Source: Roseovarius sp. 217 (lineage in GTDB: Bacteria > Pseudomonadota > Alphaproteobacteria > Rhodobacterales > Rhodobacteraceae). From it: DNA of 64,000 bases. Both the position numbers and the translations under genes were made by a program. Each line of letters begins with the position of its first letter. Within the stretch, counting starts at the first letter, position 1. The notes below the pieces were generated by a model, which was given only the letters and a program-made list of their open reading frames with translations, did not search any database and was not told where the DNA came from. Shown here in pieces: positions 27,840 through 36,534 of the stretch. The stretch is taken from the NCBI RefSeq assembly GCF_000152845.1, contig NZ_CH902584.1, positions 1,090,500-1,154,499 on the forward strand. The letters are read 5' to 3'.

Positions 27840-28433
27840 ATGGCAAAAGCAATGAGCAAAGATTCCGTCACAACCCCGTCAGCCGAGGGACTTGCCGCCA
27901 CGGCGCGCGCCGTTCGCGCGAAAGGTAAGGGTCTGCCGCCCGTTCATCTGTGGACTCCACCATTCTGCGGTGATTTGGATATGCGGATCGCACGGGATGG
28001 CACATGGTTCTACCTTGGAACCCCGATCGGGCGGCCCGAATTGGTTCGGCTGTTTTCCACCATCCTGCGCCGCGATGGGAACGATTACTTTTTGGTCACC
28101 CCTGTCGAAAAGGTCGGAATCACCGTCGATGACGCGCCTTTCATCGCCGTGGATTTCGAGGTCGATGGCGCCGGACCGGAGCAGAGTTTGCGGTTTGAGA
28201 CGAATGTCGGCGATCACGCGAACGCGGGCCCCGAACATCCCATCCGGGTCGAGCGTGATCCCGAGACCGGAGAGCCCGCCCCTTATGTGTTGATCCGCGC
28301 CAATCTTGAAGCGTTGATCGACCGCAAAAGCTTTTATCGTTTGGTCGAGATTGGTGACCGGGTCGATGGCTGGTTTGGTCTTTGGTCGGGAGGCGAGTTT
28401 TTCAGGATCATCCCCGAGCGTGACCTACCCTAG
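27840..28433 (+). CDS. DUF1285 family protein
   Basis: A 197-residue protein of the DUF1285 family, recognisable from LPPVHLWTPPFCGDLDMRIARDGTWFYLGTPIGR and YFLVTPVEKVGITVDDAPFIAVD. Members are small, probably soluble proteins of unknown biochemistry. An alternative ATG lies at 27852. It diverges from moxR, and its stop is 14 bases from that of the convergent transporter gene. Confidence 0.85.
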   Translation: MAKAMSKDSVTTPSAEGLAATARAVRAKGKGLPPVHLWTPPFCGDLDMRIARDGTWFYLGTPIGRPELVRLFSTILRRDGNDYFLVTPVEKVGITVDDAPFIAVDFEVDGAGPEQSLRFETNVGDHANAGPEHPIRVERDPETGEPAPYVLIRANLEALIDRKSFYRLVEIGDRVDGWFGLWSGGEFFRIIPERDLP

Positions 28434-28447
28434 CCGCCTGGAGTGGG

Positions 28448-30082
28448 TCAGTCGCGACTCCGCAGGGCTGTGCGCTGGATGAGGAAGACGGTCAGAAGCG
28501 GCAAACCGACCGTGACCAGCGTGACTGTGAGAAGCAACACGCCAAGCTCACTATAATCTGCAGGCGTGGTAATCTGCCCAGACGCGGGATCGCGAACTTC
28601 GCGGGTGACTATGAAAATCTGGTTCAGGTATTTGGTCAGCAAGGAACTGGCCGAGAGCGCCAGATTCGTAAAAGACGCCATCACGGCAAAGAAGGTTGCC
28701 TTGAGATTGTCAGGCGCATTGCGGGCGATCCAGGCCAACATCGGGATCATCGCAATCTGCCCCAATGGCGACTCGATGGCCGTGTCGAGGATCGCTATGA
28801 AACGTGCATCAACGATGCCACCGGTCAGGGCGGCCGTGATTTCCTGCACCCCGTAATAGAGCCCGATATTGGGCAGCGACAGAACACCCCCGATCAGTGT
28901 GAGCAACACCACGATATAGACGATGCTGCGATGCGCCATCAGCGGGCGCAGAATGACCATCCCCGCCAGCGTCAAGAGCGAGGTAATGAGCGACAGCACC
29001 GATAGGAACTGTTGATCGAACGCCAAAAGGTCGATGGAAAACCACGTGTAGCCATCCCCGGGCCGGGGAGTGGCGCGAAACATGAAGATAATCACTGCCG
29101 TGCCGACCAGCGTGCGCGCCTGCGCCACCGGCAAGACCGCCACAAGCTGACGCATCAGCAAGAGCACAATCGCCATGGACCCCGCAAAGATGATCTCTTG
29201 CCCATAGGGAATATCGCTGAGGCCGATGGTCAACGACAGCGCCACAAACCCGGCACCGCCGATGAAATACCACGGGTTTGGCCGCGTCTTCTCACCTGGT
29301 CGCTCGAACAGCGTGTCGGCTTCGGTTCTGCTCAGCCCATGAGTGCGCAGGCCCCGGCGCAGGCGGTGTTTCTGCCACGCCGCCAAAAGAACGCCCGACA
29401 CTGAGACCAGCGGGATTGTCAGAGCGGCGAGATAGATCAGCGCGTAGGTGGCGCGCTTGGCCTCTGGATCCAGCGCCTCGATTCCCGCGAACATGTAGAT
29501 ATTGAGTGCTGCCACCGCGACTGTGCCGGAAATCAGCGCAAACCGGCCTAGCGTTTGCATCGTGGTGTGAAGCGCGCGGGCGGTCTCTTGCGGGATCGGG
29601 GTTCCGTCTGCATCCATGCGCGGCACCGCCTCGACCGACATCGCATCGGCGACCGCGTCCTGAATGACCAATCCGCAGGGAGCAAGAATGTAAGAGGTCA
29701 CATACCATGCGCCCATCGGCATGATCGCAGTCATCGCTTCGGTCCGGGTCAAGAGCAGATACATGATGAACACCGACAGCCCGATCAACCCGGCTCCGAC
29801 ATAGACCAGCAGCCATTTCCAACGCCAAATGATGTCGACCAGATGACCCAGTGGCATTTTGAGGGCCCATGGCAGTCCCGCCCAAAAAGCAAGACCGGCA
29901 AGGTAGGCGGCTGAGAGGTCAAGATACTCCTTCACAAAGAAGGTGCCCACGATCATCGTGAGCCCGGAAAACCCCGCCGCGAAATAGATCATCAAGGGCG
30001 GTAGAAACGTCCAACGCATCTGTCGCCCAAGATCGAAGACAACGGCGTCAACCCATCTGACAAGACGCTCTGTCAGGGTCAT
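28448..30082 (-). CDS. MFS/folate-biopterin (BT1)-like transporter
   Basis: A 544-residue polytopic membrane protein with about 12 helices. GLAFWAGLPWALKMPLGHLVD after the second helix resembles the PW-x2-KP-x2-G-x2-D signature of the folate-biopterin transporter family. The DAVADAMSVEAVPRMD segment matches its conserved D(V/A)VADAxxVE motif. The start overlaps the thiamine pyrophosphokinase stop by four bases, so a role in uptake of thiamine or its precursors is a reasonable inference. A plain MFS assignment cannot be excluded. Confidence 0.7.
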   Translation of the reverse strand: MTLTERLVRWVDAVVFDLGRQMRWTFLPPLMIYFAAGFSGLTMIVGTFFVKEYLDLSAAYLAGLAFWAGLPWALKMPLGHLVDIIWRWKWLLVYVGAGLIGLSVFIMYLLLTRTEAMTAIMPMGAWYVTSYILAPCGLVIQDAVADAMSVEAVPRMDADGTPIPQETARALHTTMQTLGRFALISGTVAVAALNIYMFAGIEALDPEAKRATYALIYLAALTIPLVSVSGVLLAAWQKHRLRRGLRTHGLSRTEADTLFERPGEKTRPNPWYFIGGAGFVALSLTIGLSDIPYGQEIIFAGSMAIVLLLMRQLVAVLPVAQARTLVGTAVIIFMFRATPRPGDGYTWFSIDLLAFDQQFLSVLSLITSLLTLAGMVILRPLMAHRSIVYIVVLLTLIGGVLSLPNIGLYYGVQEITAALTGGIVDARFIAILDTAIESPLGQIAMIPMLAWIARNAPDNLKATFFAVMASFTNLALSASSLLTKYLNQIFIVTREVRDPASGQITTPADYSELGVLLLTVTLVTVGLPLLTVFLIQRTALRSRD

Positions 30083-30777
30083 GCGTTGGGACGCGGCATG
30101 ATGGGGTCAGGCCAGCGGGCGGTGGTCTCGGTCAAGACGGGGGCCGCGATTTCGAGCATCTCAAGCGGCAGGATCACGAGCATCTTTGGCGCCGTTACGG
30201 CGAGATGCACCGGACCCATGGCCGTATTTGACGTCCCAACACGCCCGTCGGGGGCAAGGTTGAGTCCGTTGATCGGCCATTGCAGCCCCTCCGACACGCC
30301 CTCTACCGCGCCCATTGGAAAGAGCGAGATCCGACAGCCCGCAGGTAAAGGCAGACTCAAAGATGGCGGGCAAAGAAACATCAAATCGCTCGAGCCCAGC
30401 AGAATGCAGCGTTGCCACGAATGACGCGTCAGCGCATTGCAGACGGCCAGTTGATGATCAAGCCGGTCACCACAAAACCCCAGACCTAGAATGAGTGGTG
30501 CCGAAATCGCGGCAAGGCACTTCTCGAAATCCGTGGTGTTCTGATCCCGGTCTGGATATTGTGACACATCTGGAATGTTCGCGCGGGCGGATTGCGATAT
30601 ACTGTCGAAGTCGCCAATCACCGCCCGTGGCATGATGCCATGTTCCAGCGCGGTATCGGCCCCGCTATCGGCAGCGATCACGATCTGGGCAAGTGTGAGC
30701 GCATGGTTAACAAGCCCCTCCGGCACGGCAGCCCCGCCGATCAAGATCACTGGTTCAGATTCTCGGACAATCATCAC
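30079..30777 (-). CDS. Thiamine pyrophosphokinase
   Basis: A 232-residue enzyme that transfers pyrophosphate from ATP to thiamine, giving thiamine diphosphate. The family motifs are ADSGADTALEHG, VIGDFDSI, PDRDQNTTDFEKCL and GFCGDRLDHQL, then GTSNTA near the C-terminus in the thiamine-binding domain. A second in-frame ATG lies at 30774. It forms a two-gene operon with the overlapping transporter. I looked for a thi-box riboswitch upstream and saw none. Confidence 0.9.
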   Translation of the reverse strand: MMIVRESEPVILIGGAAVPEGLVNHALTLAQIVIAADSGADTALEHGIMPRAVIGDFDSISQSARANIPDVSQYPDRDQNTTDFEKCLAAISAPLILGLGFCGDRLDHQLAVCNALTRHSWQRCILLGSSDLMFLCPPSLSLPLPAGCRISLFPMGAVEGVSEGLQWPINGLNLAPDGRVGTSNTAMGPVHLAVTAPKMLVILPLEMLEIAAPVLTETTARWPDPIMPRPNA

Positions 30778-30922
30778 TTTTGCCTGTTATCGTTGCCTTA
30801 ACTAACCTGATGTCACATTCTAGCCACGAAATGATACGGTAAAAATCTAAGAATCGGGCCGCTTTGGTCTCTGGCGTCATGGTAAACCTTAACTTTGCAG
30901 GCAAGCAAAGCGAGCGCATATT

Positions 30923-32980
30923 ATGGTTGGTTCAAGTAAGATACTGACAGTCTCCTACGGCACGTTTTCGTGCACGTTGGAAGGTTTTGACGATTCATTT
31001 GATACAATGAAAGCAATTGCGGAGTATTTTCGCGATCTGGCGGCGGATGACCGTTACTTCGGAGCAGAGCCACCGACCCCCGATGCAGAGATGCTGGCGC
31101 GAATCGCGGAACGGGAAATCGCCCGGCGAGTCGAAGCGCATGAAGAACGCGGCAAGATCGTGCTGCGGGCCGGGTCCGGTCAGGCGCTTATGCCTCGGAC
31201 GGACATAACGGAGACGAGATCGGCAAACCCTGCACCGAGCCCGGAGCAAGCGCCTGAAGTGGCGCAATCTGCTGCCTCCGTCAAAGCAGCGGAGCCAATA
31301 CCCACGCCGCAGCCTGTGGCAGAGGTGGCACCAGAGTCCTTCGATACTGACGAAGCTGCGGCTGAGCTTGAAACCCTGACAGATATGGCGGAAGCCGAGA
31401 CTGAGGTCGAAGCGCCCGCTGCGGAAGATGTCGCACAAGACTTGCCCGAAGGGTTGGAAGACGAGCCTCGCGCAATGCAGGCCGACTCCGAGTTGACCGA
31501 GACGGTCGTTGACAGCGAGAGCATTGCCGCAAAGCTGAGCCGTATCCGGTCGGTTGTGGCGCAATCCGAAGAGGCCAGCGAAGATCAGTACACCGAAGAT
31601 GAACACGCGCAGGATTTTCTGGACAGCGTCGCAGAAGACCTGAGCAGCGTTCTCGCAGAGGATGACCGCGTCGAGGCCGATTTGATCGAAGATGATCTGA
31701 TCGAGGATACCTTGGACGAGAGCGACTTTGACCGGGAGGACCCGGACGAAGAGGCAGCACTGACTGCGGTCCTGTCTGCCGTCGGCACCGATGAAACGAA
31801 GACGACAGAAGCGATGCAGGCAGAAGAGGTCTATGACGCGGCTGACGAGTTCGAAGATACTCTCGCGGCACTGATGGCCGACGCGCAACCCAAGCAGTTG
31901 ACCCGCGATGACACAGCCACGATCCACCAAGAGGCGGAGGCCGCAGAGCAACCAACTGCACACGTTATCAAGGTCAAACGCACGGAGTTTGAGGCGGCAC
32001 TGGCCAATGGTATTTTTGAGGAAGACGAGGGCGAAGAAGGCGAGTTCGACGACGACGACGACGACGACGATAATTTCTTTGGTGCGACTGGAGCCGCACT
32101 GAGCCCAGAAGAAGAAGCGGAGTTGCAGCGCGAATTGGCCGAAGTTGAGGCCGAGTTGGCTTTTGAGGATGCGACAGAATCTGAGGCGGACCTTGAGACC
32201 GAAGCCGAAGAAGAGATTGCCGAAGCCGAGCCTACGCCCGAGGCGGTAACGCCGCAGGACGACGTGGAGCCTGAAGTCGCGGAACAACCCGGCGCAAACC
32301 GGTTTGGACGCGCGGAAGGTTCAAGCGACTTGACGCGGATCTTTGAGAAAACCGATACGCAACTTGAGGCACCCGCCTCGAGTCAACGACGCAATGCCAT
32401 CCAGCACCTGCGCGCCGCCGTTGCCGCAACGCGGGCAGAGCACAATGCCGGATCAAGCCTGCGCGAGAACGTGGATGACAGCCCCTACCGGAGCGATCTG
32501 GCCAGTGTCGTGCGGCCCCGCCGCCCGCAGATTGCTGCCCCCACCGAGCGCTCTGCGCGCCCCGAGGAAAGCCGTCCTGCGCCGCTCAAGTTAGTGGCGG
32601 AACAACGCATAGATACGCCACGCGCCCCGATCCGTCCGCGCCGCATCTCCTCGACCGAGATCGAAGCTGAGGTCTCTATCGAAAGCCAAGCCGGAAGTTT
32701 TGGCGCCTTTGCCGAAGAGATGGGCGCAAGCTGCCTTCCGGATCTGCTCGAGGCGGCGGCAGCCTATCTGTCCGATGTCGAGGGTCGTCCACAGTTCTCG
32801 CGACCGATGCTGATGGGCAAGCTCAAGGAAGTCGAGAAAGAGCGGTTTTCACGTGAAGATGGCCTGCGTTCCTTTGGGCAGCTCCTGCGTCAAGGCAAGC
32901 TGCAAAAATTGGCGGGCGGGCGGTTTGCCGTCACTGAAGAAACAGAATTTCGCGCGACGGGCCGCAGACACGCCAGCTGA
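30923..32980 (+). CDS. Large acidic, mostly disordered protein with conserved ends
   Basis: A 685-residue protein in three parts. Residues 1-75 form a compact N-terminal domain (KILTVSYGTFSCTLEGFDDSFDTMKAIAEYF). Residues 80-590 are very acidic, Glu/Asp/Ala-rich and probably disordered, including an eight-Asp run. The last 95 residues (GAFAEEMGASCLPDLLEAAAAYL to FGQLLRQGKLQKLAGGRFAVT) look folded and end in what resembles a winged-helix turn. From memory, similar Rhodobacteraceae proteins are labelled hypothetical or wrongly CheA; no histidine kinase motif is present. It is monocistronic and followed by a strong terminator. Confidence 0.75.
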   Translation: MVGSSKILTVSYGTFSCTLEGFDDSFDTMKAIAEYFRDLAADDRYFGAEPPTPDAEMLARIAEREIARRVEAHEERGKIVLRAGSGQALMPRTDITETRSANPAPSPEQAPEVAQSAASVKAAEPIPTPQPVAEVAPESFDTDEAAAELETLTDMAEAETEVEAPAAEDVAQDLPEGLEDEPRAMQADSELTETVVDSESIAAKLSRIRSVVAQSEEASEDQYTEDEHAQDFLDSVAEDLSSVLAEDDRVEADLIEDDLIEDTLDESDFDREDPDEEAALTAVLSAVGTDETKTTEAMQAEEVYDAADEFEDTLAALMADAQPKQLTRDDTATIHQEAEAAEQPTAHVIKVKRTEFEAALANGIFEEDEGEEGEFDDDDDDDDNFFGATGAALSPEEEAELQRELAEVEAELAFEDATESEADLETEAEEEIAEAEPTPEAVTPQDDVEPEVAEQPGANRFGRAEGSSDLTRIFEKTDTQLEAPASSQRRNAIQHLRAAVAATRAEHNAGSSLRENVDDSPYRSDLASVVRPRRPQIAAPTERSARPEESRPAPLKLVAEQRIDTPRAPIRPRRISSTEIEAEVSIESQAGSFGAFAEEMGASCLPDLLEAAAAYLSDVEGRPQFSRPMLMGKLKEVEKERFSREDGLRSFGQLLRQGKLQKLAGGRFAVTEETEFRATGRRHAS
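32048..32068 (+). repeat. (GAC)7 trinucleotide repeat
   Basis: Seven perfect GAC codons followed by GAT encode an Asp octamer in the disordered part of the acidic protein. Slippage here would change length by whole residues without a frameshift. Confidence 0.9.
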
Positions 32981-33011
32981 GCGTAAAGGTTTGGTGCGGT
33001 AAACGGTGATG

Positions 33012-33043
33012 ACCCCCTCGTCCGACAAGGCGAGGGGGTTTTC
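33012..33043 (+). terminator. Rho-independent terminator after the acidic protein gene
   Basis: ACCCCCTCG pairs perfectly with CGAGGGGGT around a 10-base loop, followed by TTTTCG. It is 30 bases after the stop of the acidic protein gene and 80 bases before the next start. Confidence 0.85.
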
Positions 33044-33125
33044 GTTCGCGTGGCGATTTGTCTCTTTCCCGCGCTTCGCGGAGCGGTCAGACTTGTTCTG
33101 AGAGTTTGGAGAGGGGACAAAGTGC

Positions 33126-34493
33126 ATGCGGGCGATCTTGCTTGGCGGGGCGTTTCTTGCGCTGACCGCAAGCGACCTTTGGGCGCATGCCGGAGAGCAG
33201 GGATTTGTGCTTCTTCTCCCGACGGATGCTTATATCGCGGCGGGGGGTGTGACCGTTGCCGTAACATTGGCGCTCTTGGCTGTGCTGCCGGAGCAGATTG
33301 CAGAAGCATTGTTTCGGTCTGTCGGCATTTTTCGACTGCGAGCCCCGGCGTTCCTCCGTTATAGCGTTAACCTCGGTGCTGCTGTCTTGCTCGGCGGGCT
33401 GGTCTGGCGTGGACTTGTGGGGCCGGGCGATCCGGGCGTCAATCCGTTGCCGCTGGCGATCTGGGTGGTGTTCTGGATCGGGATCGTATCCGTTCAGGGT
33501 CTGATCGGGGATGTCTGGCGCTGGATCAATCCTTGGGTGGGCGTTGGGGTTCTGCTGCGCCACCTCACCGGATTGCGCGCGCCCTTGCGCTATCCGCGCG
33601 TGTTGGGGCATTGGCCCAGCGTTTTAGGATTACTTGCCTTTTCCGGGTTTCTCTTGGCGGACCCCGCTCCAAGCTATCCGGAGCGGCTGGCCGTTGTGGT
33701 CGGGTTCTACTGGTATGCGATGTTGGCCGGGCTGGTGCTTTTCGGCCCCGTCTGGCTGGTGCGGGGCGAGGCGATCACGGTGCTGATGCGCGCCTATCGT
33801 CGGGTATCTTTCTTAGGGTTTTCAAAGGGCTGGGTGTCTGTTGGGCTTCCAGGTTGGCAGATACTTAGCAGGCCAAAGGTCAGTTTGGGACTGGCGGCCT
33901 TTTGCTTGATCCTGCTCGGCTCTGGCAGCTTTGACGGGCTCAACGAGACTTTTCTATGGCTTGGTATTCTTGGCCTCAACCCGCTGGAGTTCCCCGGGCG
34001 GTCAGCGGTTATTCTACCCACTATATTGGGGTTATTGTTGACCAATACCGCACTTATTGTGGTCTTCGCTATCGCGCTGTGGCTGGGCAAACGGCTGGCC
34101 GGAGGGCGCGCGCCGCTTCGTGATCTGTTTTGCCTCTATGCTCCAACGATCTTGCCAATCGCGCTGGCCTATCATGTTGCGCATTATCTGACGGCATTTC
34201 TGGTTGACGGGCAGTATGTTCTGGCGGCCTTGGCACGGTCGCTGGGCCTTACGGACCTTACAATTTCCGCCGGATTCCTTAACACTCCCGGCCCGGTCAA
34301 ACTCATCTGGATGACACAGGCAGGCGCGGTGGTCGTTGGGCATGTGATCGCAATCCTGCTCGCGCATGCGCTAGCGATGCGCCTAGGCGAGGGACGGCGG
34401 CGGGCGGTGCTGGGTCAGATCCCGCTCGCTTTGTTCATGGTGGCCTATACAATCTTTGGTCTTTGGCTGCTGGCGACGCCGCGCGGGGCGTGA
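33126..34493 (+). CDS. Polytopic membrane protein, possibly of the fenitrothion-hydrolase-like family
   Basis: A 455-residue protein with a signal-like first helix ending AHAGEQGF and about ten further hydrophobic segments. WPSVLGLLAFSGFLL and WLVRGEAITVLMRAYRR resemble a family of membrane proteins that databases sometimes label fenitrothion hydrolase; I hold that loosely, and no hydrolase motif is evident. Two short conserved His-containing segments (AYHVAHYLTAFLVDGQ and VVVGHVIAILLAHALAMR) suggest metal or haem binding. It precedes the Liv-type operon on the same strand, 93 bp from its first gene. Confidence 0.65.
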   Translation: MRAILLGGAFLALTASDLWAHAGEQGFVLLLPTDAYIAAGGVTVAVTLALLAVLPEQIAEALFRSVGIFRLRAPAFLRYSVNLGAAVLLGGLVWRGLVGPGDPGVNPLPLAIWVVFWIGIVSVQGLIGDVWRWINPWVGVGVLLRHLTGLRAPLRYPRVLGHWPSVLGLLAFSGFLLADPAPSYPERLAVVVGFYWYAMLAGLVLFGPVWLVRGEAITVLMRAYRRVSFLGFSKGWVSVGLPGWQILSRPKVSLGLAAFCLILLGSGSFDGLNETFLWLGILGLNPLEFPGRSAVILPTILGLLLTNTALIVVFAIALWLGKRLAGGRAPLRDLFCLYAPTILPIALAYHVAHYLTAFLVDGQYVLAALARSLGLTDLTISAGFLNTPGPVKLIWMTQAGAVVVGHVIAILLAHALAMRLGEGRRRAVLGQIPLALFMVAYTIFGLWLLATPRGA

Positions 34494-34508
34494 CATGTAA
34501 GCGCTGGA

Positions 34509-34525
34509 CAACCCCAAGGGGGTTG
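34509..34525 (+). promoter_or_regulatory. Stem-loop upstream of the ABC transporter operon
   Basis: CAACCCC pairs perfectly with GGGGTTG around an AAG loop, flanked by GCG/CGC. It lies 16 bases after the stop of the membrane protein gene and has no T-tract. It could be a rho-independent terminator lacking its tail or a leader structure of the substrate-binding protein mRNA. Confidence 0.45.
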
Positions 34526-34586
34526 CGCAAGGTGTGCAGGTGCGGCATTTGTCCTGCGAATGCGACTGATCTTTGGAGGATGCGCG

Positions 34587-35882
34587 ATGAACAGCCCAAA
34601 AATGAGCCCGGCTACCGGCACGTCCCGACGCGGTGCGTTGACGGCACTTGCGGGCGGCGTTGCTGCGGCGAGCCTGCCGATGTGGGCGCGCTATAGCCAT
34701 GCGCAGACCGCCGCGCCGATCAAGATCGGGTTTCAGGTGCACCGCACTGGCATCGGTGCCGCCTATGGCCGCTGGTATGACCGCACCACGCAGGCCGCGG
34801 TCAAACTGATCAACGACGGCGGCGGCATCAATGGCCGCATGGTCGAGATTGTCGCCGAGGATGACGGCACCGACCCCAAGCGCGGGGCCGAGGTGGTCGA
34901 GAAATTCGCCAATCAGCATGTCTGCGATATCGGGTTTGGCACGTTGTTCAGCCATGTCGTGATCGGCTCTGCGCCGCGTGCGGGGGAATTGAAGCTGCCG
35001 TATTTCGTCGTCTCGGAAGGGCATCACGTGGCCTCTGGCATGCTCAACCGCTACACGCTGCAACCGGGCATCACGGATGTCAAAAGTCAGGTTCAGGCGA
35101 TGGCCCCCTATGTGGCTGCGAACCTTGGCAAAAAGGTCACGATGGTGTTCCCGGATTTCGCATTCGGCCATGATCACCGCGATTTCTTTACGCAAGCGAT
35201 CGAGGCGCAGGGCGGCGAAGTGCTGGCACATATCGCGATTCCGCCCTCTGAGACCTCGTTCACCAAGTATTTCCCCAAGATTCCGCGCGACACCGAGGTT
35301 CTGTATCACGTCATGGTCGGGCCTGCTGTGCTGACCTTTGTCAAGGAATTGGGCGAATTCTTTGGCGGGCAGGGTCCGGCGCTCTTTGGCTTTATCGACA
35401 GTCTGGAGGCGGTGGCGATTGACAGCCCCGGTCTGGAATTCCTTGAGAACAGCTATTTCTGGGAAGGCATGTGCCGCGATCAGCAGCCGGATGAGAGTGC
35501 GCATGAGACCGCCTATCGCGCGGCGGTGGGTGTCAACGAGCGCGGCGCGTCGGTCAGTGACCCGCGCGACGTGTCCACCTATGCGCATATGTTCGGCTGC
35601 TGGGAAACGCTGCATGTCATCAAGGCGGGGATGGAGGCGGCGGGCTATACCGGGCCGCAGGATCGCGCCGCGCTGATCGAGGCGGTCGAGGCGATGACCG
35701 TCCTGCCCGAGAGCCTTGCGCATCCGCAGGGCGACAAGATCTTTAACGGCAAGACACATCAGGTGTTTGGCCATCAGAATATTTCGCAGGTGCAGGGCGG
35801 AAAACTGCTGCGCGTGCATCGGACCTCGATCGAGGATACGCTCTATCCCGACGAAATTGATTACACGGCGCAGCCGTTCTGA
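34587..35882 (+). CDS. Liv-type ABC transporter substrate-binding protein (Tat-exported)
   Basis: A 431-residue periplasmic-binding protein of the leucine/amide-type (Peripla_BP_6) family. The N-terminus has a twin-arginine signal (TSRRGALTALAGGVAAASLPMWA, cut near SHAQT), so it is probably exported folded. The mature part starts PIKIGFQVHRTGIGAAYGRW and includes NDGGGINGRMVEIVAEDDGTDP, typical of the family. The GGAGGA ribosome site six bases before 34587 decides the start. The ligand cannot be inferred; relatives bind branched amino acids, amides, urea or aromatic acids. Confidence 0.9.
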   Translation: MNSPKMSPATGTSRRGALTALAGGVAAASLPMWARYSHAQTAAPIKIGFQVHRTGIGAAYGRWYDRTTQAAVKLINDGGGINGRMVEIVAEDDGTDPKRGAEVVEKFANQHVCDIGFGTLFSHVVIGSAPRAGELKLPYFVVSEGHHVASGMLNRYTLQPGITDVKSQVQAMAPYVAANLGKKVTMVFPDFAFGHDHRDFFTQAIEAQGGEVLAHIAIPPSETSFTKYFPKIPRDTEVLYHVMVGPAVLTFVKELGEFFGGQGPALFGFIDSLEAVAIDSPGLEFLENSYFWEGMCRDQQPDESAHETAYRAAVGVNERGASVSDPRDVSTYAHMFGCWETLHVIKAGMEAAGYTGPQDRAALIEAVEAMTVLPESLAHPQGDKIFNGKTHQVFGHQNISQVQGGKLLRVHRTSIEDTLYPDEIDYTAQPF

Positions 35883-35909
35883 AGCGGGTTGGGTAAGCGG
35901 GGCGAAGCG

Positions 35910-36521
35910 ATGAGAGGTCTGCATATCATTCTGACACTGGCGCTTGTGGTGCTGGCGGGTTGCGGTGCGCCGCCCCCGCCGCCCGAGTCGCAAGAGGTGA
36001 CGCGGCTGGCCGCGGCGATCCGAAGTCTCGGGCCCGAGGTGGACGCCGAAGAGGCCGAACGCGCAGCACGTATCACCTATGAGCATACCCACCAGCTTGC
36101 TCTGGAGTACGAGATCACGGATCCGCCCATTGTGCATAACACCAAGGTCAACATGGGGTTGAAACCGGCTGGCCTGTGCTGGCATTGGGCCCGCGACATA
36201 GAAGATCGGTTGACGCAGGAAGAGTTCCAGACGCTTGATCTGCACCGCGCGGTTGCCAATTCTGAGAACGCCTTTCGGCTGGAGCACAGCACGGCGATCG
36301 TAAGTGCCAAGGGAGACGCGTTTGATCAGGGGATCGTTCTTGATCCTTGGCGCAAGGGCGGACAATTGACATGGACGCCTGTGGTCGACGACCGGTCCTA
36401 TAAGTGGGAGAAGCGCAACGACGTGGTAGCCCGCAAGCTCGAACGTTTGCATGGGCAGATCGTGACGCTGACCGACGATGACCGAATCCTGATGGGCGGG
36501 CTCGAGTACGCCGTGCCATGA
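35910..36521 (+). CDS. Lipoprotein with possible Cys-His-Asp catalytic triad
   Basis: A 203-residue lipoprotein: signal helix and lipobox LAGC with lipidated Cys18, then a Pro-rich linker. Residues 55-160 show Cys90 in GLCWHWARD, His126 in LEHSTAIV and Asp145 in VLDPWRKGG. The spacing (36 and 19 residues) and the LDPWR context resemble papain/transglutaminase-like enzymes. Residue 18 is lipid-modified, so Cys90 is the only candidate nucleophile. It is encoded between the ABC substrate-binding protein and the permease, so it may process or accept the transported ligand in the periplasm. Confidence 0.72.
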   Translation: MRGLHIILTLALVVLAGCGAPPPPPESQEVTRLAAAIRSLGPEVDAEEAERAARITYEHTHQLALEYEITDPPIVHNTKVNMGLKPAGLCWHWARDIEDRLTQEEFQTLDLHRAVANSENAFRLEHSTAIVSAKGDAFDQGIVLDPWRKGGQLTWTPVVDDRSYKWEKRNDVVARKLERLHGQIVTLTDDDRILMGGLEYAVP

Positions 36522-36534
36522 CGTGCCTGCGCCC

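Noticed and set aside
30778..30922. Possible TPP riboswitch ahead of thiamine pyrophosphokinase.
   Set aside because: No thi-box core such as CTGAGA or an ACC...GAACCTGAT element is visible on the minus strand.
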